DNA of 9,739 nucleotides, taken from assembly GCA_022616575.1 (NCBI GenBank), contig JAKEEN010000140.1, positions 1-9,739 of the forward strand. Reading direction: 5' to 3'. The position numbers and the translations under genes are program-made. Under the pieces are notes generated by a model, which made no database searches, was not told where the DNA came from, and was given only the letters and a program-made list of their open reading frames with translations. This DNA comes from Flammeovirgaceae bacterium (GTDB lineage: Bacteria; Bacteroidota; Bacteroidia; Cytophagales; Cyclobacteriaceae). The stretch's first letter is position 1, and every line of letters starts with the position of its first letter. Of the stretch, positions 1-8,592 are shown piece by piece.

Positions 1-90
1 CGCAAGGCCAGTAAAATCTTCAGTCCATAGCTGACCAAAAGCGCCTTGGCACATGAATATTACCAAGGGTACAAACAATAACTTTTTCAT
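1..90 (-). CDS. N-terminal fragment of a secreted protein (partial, runs off left edge)
   Basis: Thirty codons are visible, from an ATG at 88-90 to the window edge. The translation starts MKKLLFVPLVIFMCQGAFGQ: two lysines, a hydrophobic core and a small-residue site (A-F-G before Q), which is a typical Sec signal peptide for cleavage by signal peptidase I. The first mature residues, QLWTEDF, resemble the start of many Bacteroidota surface or secreted proteins, but this is too little to name a family. A Cys lies in the hydrophobic core (C14), but the context is a poor lipobox, so I favour a soluble secreted product. The gene lies 96 bp downstream of guaB on the same strand, with a weak possible promoter of its own between them. 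Function cannot be assigned from this fragment. Confidence 0.7.
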   Translation of the reverse strand, partial: MKKLLFVPLVIFMCQGAFGQLWTEDFTGLA

Positions 91-123
91 TGAATTTGGC
101 TAAGAAATAAAGGGTAATTTACA

Positions 124-156
124 CAAATATCGTTTCTGGTGAAGTAAGATTTTCAA
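124..156 (-). promoter_or_regulatory. Weak candidate promoter for the secreted-protein gene
   Basis: On the minus strand a TTG (154-156) is followed after 22 bases by GATATTTG (124-131). The second box matches the Bacteroidota -7 element TAnnTTTG at all but the first base, while the spacing is longer than the usual 19. It would give a leader of about 28 bases to the ATG at 88-90. Read-through from guaB is the alternative. Confidence 0.3.
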
Positions 157-186
157 TTACATACCATACGTTGAATGGTTCAGAAC

Positions 187-1722
<1,536 letters not shown>

Positions 1723-1745
1723 GAATCAATTACCAATTATGCTCT

Positions 1746-1753
1746 TAACTTTA
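1746..1753 (+). promoter_or_regulatory. Possible -7 box for the RlpA-like/cupin transcript
   Basis: TAACTTTA matches TAnnTTTG at all but the last base and lies about 20 bases before the start codon at 1773. I see no TTG at the expected distance upstream, so this is only a weak candidate. Confidence 0.3.
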
Positions 1754-1772
1754 ATGCCAAATTAATCACATT

Positions 1773-2456
1773 ATGAAAAAGAGGTTGCTGAGCTTCATAT
1801 TCACACTTTTTATTTCTCTATCGTTTGCACAAGTCCAAACTGGCAAAGCATCCTTTTATGCCGATAAATTTGAAGGCAGGCCCACCGCCAGCGGACAAAA
1901 ATACAAACACAGCAAACTGACTGCTGCCCACAAAACCCTTCCTTTCGGAACCGTAGTGAAGGTCACTAATCTTTCCAATAACCAATCGGTAGAAGTTACC
2001 ATCAATGACCGCGGCCCTTATGTGGATGATCGCATCATCGATTTATCAAAATCAGCGGCTGAAAAATTAGGATTCATTAACCAGGGGTTGGCAGATGTTA
2101 AACTGGAAGTGACAGACCCGGGCGATGGCAAAGCAAAGGCTTCCGTTCAAATGGTTGATCATGTATCTGTTGATGAAAAAGAGTTTTACGGTTTTGAAAT
2201 CGAGCGGCTTATTCCTAATGGATTTGGTGTACAAATAGGAACGTACCAGGAATTAGTAAACCTGATGCGACTGTCTGAAAACCTGAAAAATTCATATCAG
2301 AAAAAAGTGACTGTACAAGTGAAGGTGATAAATGGTGTAAAGTATTACGGCCTAATCCTTGGACAATTTTCTACGCGGCCCAAAGCCGAACAATTCAAAG
2401 AAGAATTGAAGAAGAAATTTCCTGATGCTTTTATTGTTGAGTATAAGCGTTTATGA
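1773..2456 (+). CDS. RlpA-like septal ring/peptidoglycan protein (DPBB plus SPOR)
   Basis: A 227-residue exported protein. The signal peptide MKKRLLSFIFTLFISLSFAQ ends in a normal signal peptidase I site. There is no lipobox Cys, unlike lipoprotein RlpA of E. coli, so it should be soluble in the periplasm. Residues about 24-113 are the double-psi beta-barrel of the RlpA family, with the hallmarks TAAHKTLPFGT (50-60), NDRGPY (78-83) and RIIDLSKSAA (87-96). Residues about 150-227 fit a SPOR domain, which binds peptidoglycan stripped of stem peptides at division sites. RlpA enzymes cleave such denuded glycans. H53 and D79 occupy the key catalytic positions, but the two acidic residues usually found as E-x-x-D before the histidine are Q42 and K45 here, so activity may be altered. 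The gene overlaps the cupin gene by 4 bp (ATGA), implying translational coupling. Confidence 0.88.
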   Translation: MKKRLLSFIFTLFISLSFAQVQTGKASFYADKFEGRPTASGQKYKHSKLTAAHKTLPFGTVVKVTNLSNNQSVEVTINDRGPYVDDRIIDLSKSAAEKLGFINQGLADVKLEVTDPGDGKAKASVQMVDHVSVDEKEFYGFEIERLIPNGFGVQIGTYQELVNLMRLSENLKNSYQKKVTVQVKVINGVKYYGLILGQFSTRPKAEQFKEELKKKFPDAFIVEYKRL

Positions 2457-2998
2457 ACCCTCGTAGAATTTACAATCCAATACAAAAAGATTACGTCACC
2501 TTCCTAAAAACATCGCGCGAAACGAATGGCGCCACCACCATTGTCGATGTTGAACTTGCGCCTGGTGGTGGAGTGGGCTTGCATTATCATAAAGCATATT
2601 CTGAAAAATTCATCTGTAAAGAAGGAACGCTGGGTGTTACCCTGGGAAAAACTGAGCATCTGCTACAGGCAGGCCAATCGGCAGTTGCTGAGAAAAATAT
2701 TATCCACCGGTTTTATAACAATACTTCAACCGTTGTTAAATTTTCAGTTGAACTAAAACCGGGTAGCGAAGGCTTTGAACGATCGCTTCAAATCGGTTAT
2801 GGTTTAGCCCGAGATGGAAAAACAAACCAAAAGGGAATTCCTAAAAATCTTTTTCATGTATCCATGCTGCTCGATATGAGTGAGAGCAAATTACCCGGTG
2901 CATATTCCATTTTCGAATTTATTCTTAAGGGCATCGCAAAACTCGGATATACCTTAGGTATGAAAGAGAAACTGAAGCGCTACTATCTCCCCGACTAA
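2453..2998 (+). CDS. Cupin-domain protein
   Basis: A 181-residue protein with one cupin barrel at about residues 25-105. Cupin motif 1 is visible as H44-x-H46-x4-E51 followed by a glycine, and motif 2 contains H85 in NIIHRFYNN. All four usual metal ligands (three His, one Glu) are therefore present, and a divalent-metal site is expected. No signal peptide is visible, so it is probably cytoplasmic. The tail (about 130-181) goes beyond a minimal cupin: a hydrophobic stretch around AYSIFEFILKGIAKLG, then a basic end (KEKLKRYYLPD). It could form an extra helix or touch the membrane. The start overlaps the stop of the RlpA-like gene (ATGA), which suggests one transcript. Substrate and activity are unknown; cupins include dioxygenases, isomerases and sugar-binding regulators, and nothing here decides between them. 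Confidence 0.8.
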   Translation: MNPRRIYNPIQKDYVTFLKTSRETNGATTIVDVELAPGGGVGLHYHKAYSEKFICKEGTLGVTLGKTEHLLQAGQSAVAEKNIIHRFYNNTSTVVKFSVELKPGSEGFERSLQIGYGLARDGKTNQKGIPKNLFHVSMLLDMSESKLPGAYSIFEFILKGIAKLGYTLGMKEKLKRYYLPD

Positions 2999-3063
2999 CA
3001 GAATAAGTCTATCTGCAGGGTAGGTTAATTTCATTTCTCAACAAAATCTATTCTCTTTGGGCC

Positions 3064-3846
3064 ATGGAAATAGCGGGCTATTTTGCTTCGGTATGTGTAG
3101 GTCTTATTCTGGGTCTTTTAGGAGGCGGTGGTTCCATTCTTTCTATTCCGATTTTAGTATACATGTTCCAGGTAGATGTAGTATTAGCTTCTGCATACTC
3201 ACTTTTTATCGTTGGGGCGACTAGTTTTGTGGGGGCCATTCCGAAATACCGTGAACACTTAGTAAATCTGCGCACAGGCATTTTATTCGGAATTCCTTCG
3301 ATCGTTGCCATCTTCTCTACTCGCAAGTGGATTGTACCTGCCATACCAGATGTTATCCTCCAGATCGATTCCTTTGCCTTAAGTAAACGCATTCTCATTC
3401 TTGGTCTCTTTGCCATCCTGATGATACTTGCTTCATTTTCCATGATCAGGGGGAAAAGGGAAATCAGTTCAGAGAATCAAAAATTCAGAACTTTTCTGGT
3501 TGTGGTCGAAGGGCTGCTTATCGGTTTTCTTACCGGGCTTGTTGGTGCGGGGGGTGGATTTTTAATTATACCTGCCCTTGTGTTTCTTACCGGATTAAAA
3601 TTTAAGACTGCTGTTGGCACTTCTTTATTTATCATTGCTATTAATTCGCTAATAGGATTTGTTGGCGATATTTTGAATTACGTCATCGATTGGAATTTTT
3701 TATTCTCTATTACTTGCCTTGCCATACTTGGCATTCTTGCAGGCAATCGACTTTCGAGAAAGATTTCTTCCCTGGTCCTTCGTAAAAGTTTTGGATGGTT
3801 TACATTACTGATGGGCTGTTGGATTCTTTTAAAAGAACTTGTTTGA
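3064..3846 (+). CDS. TauE/SafE family (TSUP) membrane transporter
   Basis: A 260-residue, very hydrophobic protein with roughly seven to eight membrane helices. It shows the internal duplication of the sulfite exporter TauE/SafE family: a glycine-rich motif GLLGGGGSILSIPILV at 17-32 and its counterpart GLVGAGGGFLIIPALVF at 158-174. Family members move small sulfur-containing or organic anions such as sulfite, sulfoacetate or thiosulfate, but most are uncharacterised and the substrate cannot be read from sequence. Its length is normal for the family. It starts 65 bp after the cupin stop on the same strand. I see no good separate promoter, so read-through from the cupin gene is plausible. It is convergent with the amine oxidase gene, with only 5 bp between the stops. 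No sulfur-metabolism gene is in view. Confidence 0.9.
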   Translation: MEIAGYFASVCVGLILGLLGGGGSILSIPILVYMFQVDVVLASAYSLFIVGATSFVGAIPKYREHLVNLRTGILFGIPSIVAIFSTRKWIVPAIPDVILQIDSFALSKRILILGLFAILMILASFSMIRGKREISSENQKFRTFLVVVEGLLIGFLTGLVGAGGGFLIIPALVFLTGLKFKTAVGTSLFIIAINSLIGFVGDILNYVIDWNFLFSITCLAILGILAGNRLSRKISSLVLRKSFGWFTLLMGCWILLKELV

Positions 3847-3851
3847 TTGAT

Positions 3852-5333
3852 TCAGGCATTCACGATTGAATCTATTACTTCCTGCGCACAACGTTCTGCG
3901 GAAATTAAAGCCCCGCTGATAGTGCCCGGCTCACCCGTTTTGTCGAAGTCCTCGTGTGTATAGTAGGTAGCTTCGCCTGCAAAAAACAATTTGCTCTCCA
4001 CCGGTTCTGCCAAATTTATTCGATCTTGCATGGTTGCTCCCGGCTTCGGATAAGAGATTCCTCCCTTAATGAATGGATCGGTTGTCCAATCCTTTACAAC
4101 AAAAAGAATGTTCGTGTTATCATCCGGGTTTTCATCATCACGTCTCACGTTCAATGTTGCTTTTCCACCATATACTTCATCTAACTCTTCAATAACACGC
4201 TTTACTTTGTCGATATCTGGTAAGGCCGAAAGTTCTTCAGCTTTCGAACCATACACGGTAATGACCATTGTTTTAGGATCATCATTTGGGATCGTTCGCT
4301 TTAGCGAGGCATTTAAAATAGTCGGGGCTTCTGTTACACCCAACAAATAATTGGTTGGTGCTTCGTCTGTATCCCAAAAATTAAGTTTGAACTCAATCAG
4401 CATGCGCACACAGGCATCCATGCCAAGATTATTCATCGAACTCATTTTTACAGAGGGTAATGCGGGACTGAATGTAATATCACCACTTTTTAAAATAGAC
4501 AGCGGAGTTGTAACAATTACTTTCCCGAATGATTCTGTCTGATTATTCTGGTCAGTAACCTGAATCTCCTCCCCGGAATAATCAATTGAAGTAACAGGCC
4601 GATTGTATTGGATAGATGAAACCGCTCGTGAGAATCGGGATATCAAAATATTTTCAAACGAGTTTTGACTTGCATACACCTGCTCTGGATCATGTTCAGC
4701 CTCTGCCATGGATTGTGCCAGGGCACCCGCACCGATTCGGCTGTACGATGTTCCATACGCATTGCCCAACCAGGAGTCAATAATCTTTTGCACACGCATG
4801 TTAAATCCGGCTGCAACATCTTGTATCGATTGACCTGCTGAAGGAGATGATAATGGAAAATTATCATAGAAGGTTAATGCAGCAGCAAAATCTGTATCGG
4901 CTGCTAATTCTGCCGTTGTTTTAACACCATCATCAATACGATATCGATCTGTTGCCCCGGTCTGAAACTTTACTACAGGCACCCCTGAAAGACTAATCAG
5001 CCCGGCCCATTTTGAATCGCTCCCATAGATTACATCTGCCCCATACTCAACCGGAAAGTCTGCAATGAGAGGTAAATCATCCGAAAATTTAGCAGACCTG
5101 ATTCTTCCACCCAACCGATTGGAAGCTTCAAAGATTTTTACTTTAATCCCTTTTGATATAAGAATATCCGCCACAAACAATCCTGCAACGCCTGCTCCAA
5201 TTACGCAAACCGTTCCACTGTACGAAATCTCAGGTCCTTCTTCGGGGTTTGAACAACTGCTAAGCCAGGGCGGCAAAACAAGCCCGGCAGAAAGGCCCAG
5301 CCCGAGGCTTTTTAAAATTTTTCTTCGATTCAC
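3852..5333 (-). CDS. FAD-dependent amine oxidase, predicted Tat-exported lipoprotein
   Basis: A 493-residue protein of the flavin monoamine oxidase family, which oxidises amines or amino acids to imines using FAD. The N-terminus has a twin-arginine motif (NRRKILK, 2-8), a hydrophobic stretch and then LSSC with Cys at 27. It therefore looks like a Tat substrate that is also lipid-anchored. The FAD Rossmann motif is CVIGAGVAG (43-51), with the ribose-binding acid E69 in IFEASNRLGGRIRS. The C-terminal FAD signature is FFAGEAT (450-456) followed by GTISGA (470-475). Both ends are canonical, so the enzyme should bind FAD. A folded flavoprotein fits Tat export. The substrate is not predictable. The gene stands alone, divergent from the NadR-like kinase gene with 67 bp between them. 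Relatives include L-amino acid oxidases and polyamine oxidases. Confidence 0.92.
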   Translation of the reverse strand: MNRRKILKSLGLGLSAGLVLPPWLSSCSNPEEGPEISYSGTVCVIGAGVAGLFVADILISKGIKVKIFEASNRLGGRIRSAKFSDDLPLIADFPVEYGADVIYGSDSKWAGLISLSGVPVVKFQTGATDRYRIDDGVKTTAELAADTDFAAALTFYDNFPLSSPSAGQSIQDVAAGFNMRVQKIIDSWLGNAYGTSYSRIGAGALAQSMAEAEHDPEQVYASQNSFENILISRFSRAVSSIQYNRPVTSIDYSGEEIQVTDQNNQTESFGKVIVTTPLSILKSGDITFSPALPSVKMSSMNNLGMDACVRMLIEFKLNFWDTDEAPTNYLLGVTEAPTILNASLKRTIPNDDPKTMVITVYGSKAEELSALPDIDKVKRVIEELDEVYGGKATLNVRRDDENPDDNTNILFVVKDWTTDPFIKGGISYPKPGATMQDRINLAEPVESKLFFAGEATYYTHEDFDKTGEPGTISGALISAERCAQEVIDSIVNA

Positions 5334-5348
5334 AGAGGTTGTTTCCCT

Positions 5349-5378
5349 GAAAGATACAGATCGTTAGACTTTTTGAAA
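5349..5378 (-). promoter_or_regulatory. Candidate promoter of the amine oxidase gene
   Basis: On the minus strand TTT (5376-5378) is followed after 19 bases by TATCTTTC (5349-5356), one base from the TAnnTTTG box and with ideal spacing. The implied leader is only about 10 bases, in keeping with the absence of a Shine-Dalgarno sequence. No equally good box is seen for the divergent gene at 5401. Confidence 0.4.
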
Positions 5379-5400
5379 AATATCCATCATTTTAGTTGAA

Positions 5401-5949
5401 ATGAATCCAGCTGAACAATCCAAATTAATTAAAGTGGCAATTGTGGGCCCGGAATGCACGGGCAAAACCGATCTGTCAAAATTTCTGGCGGAGCACTACC
5501 ACACAGAATGGGTGCCCGAATATGCGCGAGGCTTTCTGGATAATTTAACCCGGCCGTATAAAAAAGAAGATTTACTGACTATTGCACATGGTCAACAGCG
5601 CATTGAAAATGAATGGACTCACTTCACTAAAAATATTCTCATTTGCGACACAACATTACTGGTGATTAAAGTCTGGAGTGAATTCAAGTTTGGTGAATGT
5701 GACCCGGAAATCGTGAAGAATGTACAGGAGAGTAAGTACGATGTAACCCTGCTCACCTACGTTGATGTGCCGTGGGAAGATGATCCACAGCGTGAACAGC
5801 CCAACAAACGAGAAGAACTTTATAGCATTTACAAAAAAGAGCTCACCGCACTCGATACTTCATTCACTGAAATAAAAGGCGAAAAGGAAACACGTAGACA
5901 GCTAGCTGTTGAAGCGATAGAATCATTTCTAAAAAATGGAACTCGCTAA
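5401..5949 (+). CDS. NadR-type P-loop kinase (ribosylnicotinamide kinase-like)
   Basis: A 182-residue single-domain P-loop NTPase resembling the C-terminal kinase domain of NadR, which phosphorylates nicotinamide riboside to NMN for NAD salvage. The Walker A motif is GPECTGKT (16-23), the usual GPESTGKS with Cys replacing Ser. The family signature VPEYAR is at 38-43, a Walker B-like ICDTT at 81-85, and VDVPWEDDPQRE (121-132) corresponds to the conserved D-x-PW-x-x-D-x-x-R segment. The regulator and NMN adenylyltransferase domains of enterobacterial NadR are absent, as is common in Bacteroidota. No signal peptide is present, so it acts in the cytoplasm. The MFS gene begins 14 bp before its stop, implying coupling. 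PnuC, the usual riboside importer partner, is not in view. The nucleoside specificity is inferred from family resemblance only. Confidence 0.8.
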   Translation: MNPAEQSKLIKVAIVGPECTGKTDLSKFLAEHYHTEWVPEYARGFLDNLTRPYKKEDLLTIAHGQQRIENEWTHFTKNILICDTTLLVIKVWSEFKFGECDPEIVKNVQESKYDVTLLTYVDVPWEDDPQREQPNKREELYSIYKKELTALDTSFTEIKGEKETRRQLAVEAIESFLKNGTR

Positions 5950-7174
5950 AGATCCATACGCAGCATTGCGCATTAAAGACTTTCGAATATTTGTTAGTGC
6001 CCGGTTTTGCATTACGGTGGCTATCAACATGCAGGCGGTTATTGTTGGTTGGCAGGTATACGAGATCACACGCGATCCGCTTTCTCTTGGTCTTATCGGC
6101 CTGGCTGAGGCCATCCCGTCTATTGCAGTTTCACTTTACGCAGGCCATGTGGCAGATGTTGTACAGCGCAAAAAAATAATTCTCATCACTGTCTCCACAC
6201 TGGTTTTGTGTTCAGCGTGTTTGCTTTTTTTTACAATCGAACCAACAAACTTCATTCTTGCATATGGCGCCTTCCCTATTTATGTTGTGATTTTCTTTAG
6301 CGGGATTGCACGGGGCTTTCTTACGCCTGCTGTGTTTTCTTATATGCCTCAGCTTATCCCGCGCGATCTTTACAATAATGCCATTACCTGGAATAGTACG
6401 TTTTGGCAAACAGCGCTGATCGGTGGGCCCGCGTTAGGCGGATTTCTTTACGGCTTCTTTGGTATTCAAACCGCTTACACGGCTGATGTAACCCTTATAG
6501 TGATTGGTCTTGTTCTGATGATCTTAGTTTCTTATAAGCCCCTTCCCGCTGCTTCAGAAGAACAAGGAACGGTAGAAAAAATTAAAGCAGGATTGCGGTT
6601 TGTATTCAGTAATAAAATTATCCTGGGGGCCATTTCACTTGACCTGTTTGCTGTTTTGTTTGGAGGTGCCGTAGCACTGCTTCCCATCTTCGTTTCTGAA
6701 ATATTAAAATCAGGACCGGAAGGCTTGGGTATTTTAAGATCCGCCCCATCGATTGGCGCCTTGTTAGTAGCCGTTACGATTGCACACAATCCAATTACAC
6801 GAAATATGGGAAGAAAATTATTGTGGTGTGTAGGTGGCTTTGGTTTATGTATGATTGCGTTTGCCCTTTCAAAAAATTTCTGGCTTTCACTGGGTCTTCT
6901 CATGGCCAGTGGCGGCTTTGATGGTGTGAGTGTTATTATTCGCAGCACGATATTACAGACCTTAACACCTGAGAACATGAAAGGCCGTGTTTCTGCTGTA
7001 AATAATATTTTCGTTGGCTCCTCAAACGAAATAGGCATGTTTGAGTCGGGGCTAGCCGCTAAATTACTAGGCTTAATCCCTTCGGTGATTTTTGGAGGTT
7101 GTATGACGTTGCTTGTGGTCGGAGTTACTGCGTGGAAAGGGAAAGAACTGCGAAGGCTTCAGCGTGTTGAATAG
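5936..7174 (+). CDS. MFS transporter (DHA3/MFS_3-like)
   Basis: A 412-residue membrane protein with about twelve helices. It belongs to the major facilitator branch related to the enterobactin exporter EntS and the macrolide efflux proteins (MFS_3 type). The opening DPYAALRIKDFRIFVSAR is typical of this branch. The loop between helices 2 and 3 carries the MFS signature as G70-H-V-A-D74-V-V-Q-R78-K79-K80. A long cytoplasmic loop around residues 200-225 separates the two halves. Members are mostly proton-driven exporters of drugs, siderophores or metabolites, and the cargo is unknown. The ATG lies 14 bp inside the end of the kinase gene, in another frame, so translation is probably coupled. Co-transcription with a NadR-like kinase allows a link to pyridine nucleosides, but that is a guess from context. 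Confidence 0.9.
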   Translation: MELAKDPYAALRIKDFRIFVSARFCITVAINMQAVIVGWQVYEITRDPLSLGLIGLAEAIPSIAVSLYAGHVADVVQRKKIILITVSTLVLCSACLLFFTIEPTNFILAYGAFPIYVVIFFSGIARGFLTPAVFSYMPQLIPRDLYNNAITWNSTFWQTALIGGPALGGFLYGFFGIQTAYTADVTLIVIGLVLMILVSYKPLPAASEEQGTVEKIKAGLRFVFSNKIILGAISLDLFAVLFGGAVALLPIFVSEILKSGPEGLGILRSAPSIGALLVAVTIAHNPITRNMGRKLLWCVGGFGLCMIAFALSKNFWLSLGLLMASGGFDGVSVIIRSTILQTLTPENMKGRVSAVNNIFVGSSNEIGMFESGLAAKLLGLIPSVIFGGCMTLLVVGVTAWKGKELRRLQRVE

Positions 7175-7195
7175 TCTTAAACTGTGATCTCTTTG
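7167..7195 (+). promoter_or_regulatory. Weak candidate promoter for the PLP enzyme gene
   Basis: TTG (7167-7169) is followed after 18 bases by TCTCTTTG (7188-7195), which lacks only the A of the TAnnTTTG box. Transcription from it would give a leader of about 100 bases, beginning near a small ATGCG/CGCAT hairpin (7196-7212). Missing the conserved A makes this uncertain. Confidence 0.25.
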
Positions 7196-7304
7196 ATGCG
7201 CGCAATACGCATGATCTATTTGCTTGTTCTTGACAGACTTACGCTTTCAGTTTAAAAATGAAATCAAACAAAAAACGTAACTTCATTGCACCTAATCTAC
7301 CTTT

Positions 7305-8585
7305 ATGAATTCCCGCAGATCGTTCTTTAAAAGGACTCTGGGTGTTGCAGGAGCCGTAGCACTCAGTCCACTGGCAGCTCAAGCCGAAAATCTTTCTGAT
7401 GCACTCCTTGAACTCAATCAATTATCACCCCTTCAGGCAGCTAACGATGATGAGCTCTGGGAACGAATGGCACAGGCCTATACGGTAACTCCTACCATTT
7501 TAAACTTGAATAATGGGGGAGTGAGTCCGCAACCTAAAGTTGTGCAAGATGCTGTGGACCGCTATTACCACTATAGCAATGAGGCACCTACTTACTACAT
7601 GTGGCAAATCCTCGATAAGGGAAGAGAACCGCTTCGAAAAAAATTAGCCGACCTGGCAGGCGTTTCCAATCAGACCGTAGCCATTAATCGAAATGCAACT
7701 GAGGCATTAGGTACCATAACCTATGGCTTGTCACTTTCGAAAGGCGATGAGATAATCATGACTAAGCAGGATTATCCAAACATGATCCAGGCATGGAAAC
7801 AAAAAGAACTTCGTGACGGCATCAAAATACAATGGCTCAACTTTACCTTACCCATTGAAAATGAAGAGCAAATTGTAAAGGCATTTGTTGACGCCACAAA
7901 TTCTAAAACAAAAATCTGGCACATTACACATATGATCAACTGGACAGGTCAGATCATGCCGGTAAAAAAACTATGTGAAGAAGCGCGTAAACGAAATATC
8001 ATTTCTATTGTTGATGCGGCTCATACGTTTGCGCATATGGATTATAAAATTTCTGATTTTAATCCTGACTATTTTGGCACCAGCCTTCACAAATGGCTGT
8101 GTGCGCCTTTTGGCACAGGTATGCTGTATGTAAAAAAAGAAAATGTAGCAGGACTGTGGCCTCTTTTTCCTAACGATAAACCACAGGCCGATGACATCAA
8201 AAAATTTGAAACACTCGGCACCCGCTCTTTCGCACCCGAGCAAGCGATCGGCCAAGCCATTGATTTTCAGTTAGCCATCGGAAGCAAGCGTAAAGAAGAA
8301 AGGCTGCGTTTTCTAAAAAATTACTGGTGCGAGAAAGTTGTGAAACACCCACGCATAAAACTTAATATATCATTGAAGCCGGAACATTCGTGCGCTCTCG
8401 GAAATTTTTCGATCGATGGGCTGGAGCCAGAAACAATTGCCAGCAAACTATTTGCCGATCACCAGATTCATACAGTGGCTATTAAATGGGAAAACATCAG
8501 TGGTGTGCGCGTTACCCCTCATGTTTATACAACCACCAGGGATCTAGACCGCTTTGTGGAGGCCGTGCTGAAGATTGCAGGTTAA
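7305..8585 (+). CDS. Class V aminotransferase-fold PLP enzyme with Tat signal
   Basis: A 426-residue protein. The N-terminus SRRSFFKRTLG (3-13) is a textbook twin-arginine motif, followed by a hydrophobic stretch and an A-Q-A site near residue 27, so the folded holoenzyme should be exported to the periplasm. The mature part is a fold-type I PLP enzyme of the class V group (NifS, CefD isopenicillin N epimerase-like). NLNNGGVSP (67-75) starts the catalytic domain. D237 in SIVDAAH should contact the pyridine nitrogen, with H240 nearby. K263 in TSLHKWLCAP is the Schiff-base lysine, and R402 in GVRVTPHVY fits the substrate carboxylate arginine. No persulfide cysteine loop typical of cysteine desulfurases is evident, so an epimerase, lyase or aminotransferase is likelier. 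It follows the MFS gene after 130 bp. The exact reaction is unknown. Confidence 0.9.
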   Translation: MNSRRSFFKRTLGVAGAVALSPLAAQAENLSDALLELNQLSPLQAANDDELWERMAQAYTVTPTILNLNNGGVSPQPKVVQDAVDRYYHYSNEAPTYYMWQILDKGREPLRKKLADLAGVSNQTVAINRNATEALGTITYGLSLSKGDEIIMTKQDYPNMIQAWKQKELRDGIKIQWLNFTLPIENEEQIVKAFVDATNSKTKIWHITHMINWTGQIMPVKKLCEEARKRNIISIVDAAHTFAHMDYKISDFNPDYFGTSLHKWLCAPFGTGMLYVKKENVAGLWPLFPNDKPQADDIKKFETLGTRSFAPEQAIGQAIDFQLAIGSKRKEERLRFLKNYWCEKVVKHPRIKLNISLKPEHSCALGNFSIDGLEPETIASKLFADHQIHTVAIKWENISGVRVTPHVYTTTRDLDRFVEAVLKIAG

Positions 8586-8592
8586 TCCGGTA

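Noticed and set aside
163..179. ACCAT/ATGGT stem just after the guaB stop as a terminator
   Set aside because: The stem has only five base pairs and is not followed by a T-rich run on the minus strand.
3052..3059. TCTCTTTG before the TauE/SafE gene as a -7 promoter box
   Set aside because: It lacks the conserved A, has no good -33 partner, and would start transcription at or past the start codon.
3849..3872. GATTCA/TGAATC inverted repeat between the convergent TauE/SafE and amine oxidase genes as a shared terminator
   Set aside because: Only 6 bp with a 12-base loop and no T tract; most of it lies inside the amine oxidase coding end.
6532..7038. A 168-codon minus-strand open frame inside the MFS gene
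   Set aside because: It is antisense to a well-supported transporter, and its composition is what an opposite-strand shadow gives.
7196..7212. ATGCG/CGCAT hairpin after the MFS gene as a terminator
   Set aside because: Five base pairs only and no uninterrupted T run follows. It may be chance.
7298..7305. TACCTTTA next to the PLP enzyme start as a -7 box
   Set aside because: It ends on the first base of the ATG, so the transcript would begin inside the gene and lose the Tat signal. No TTG is present at the right distance.
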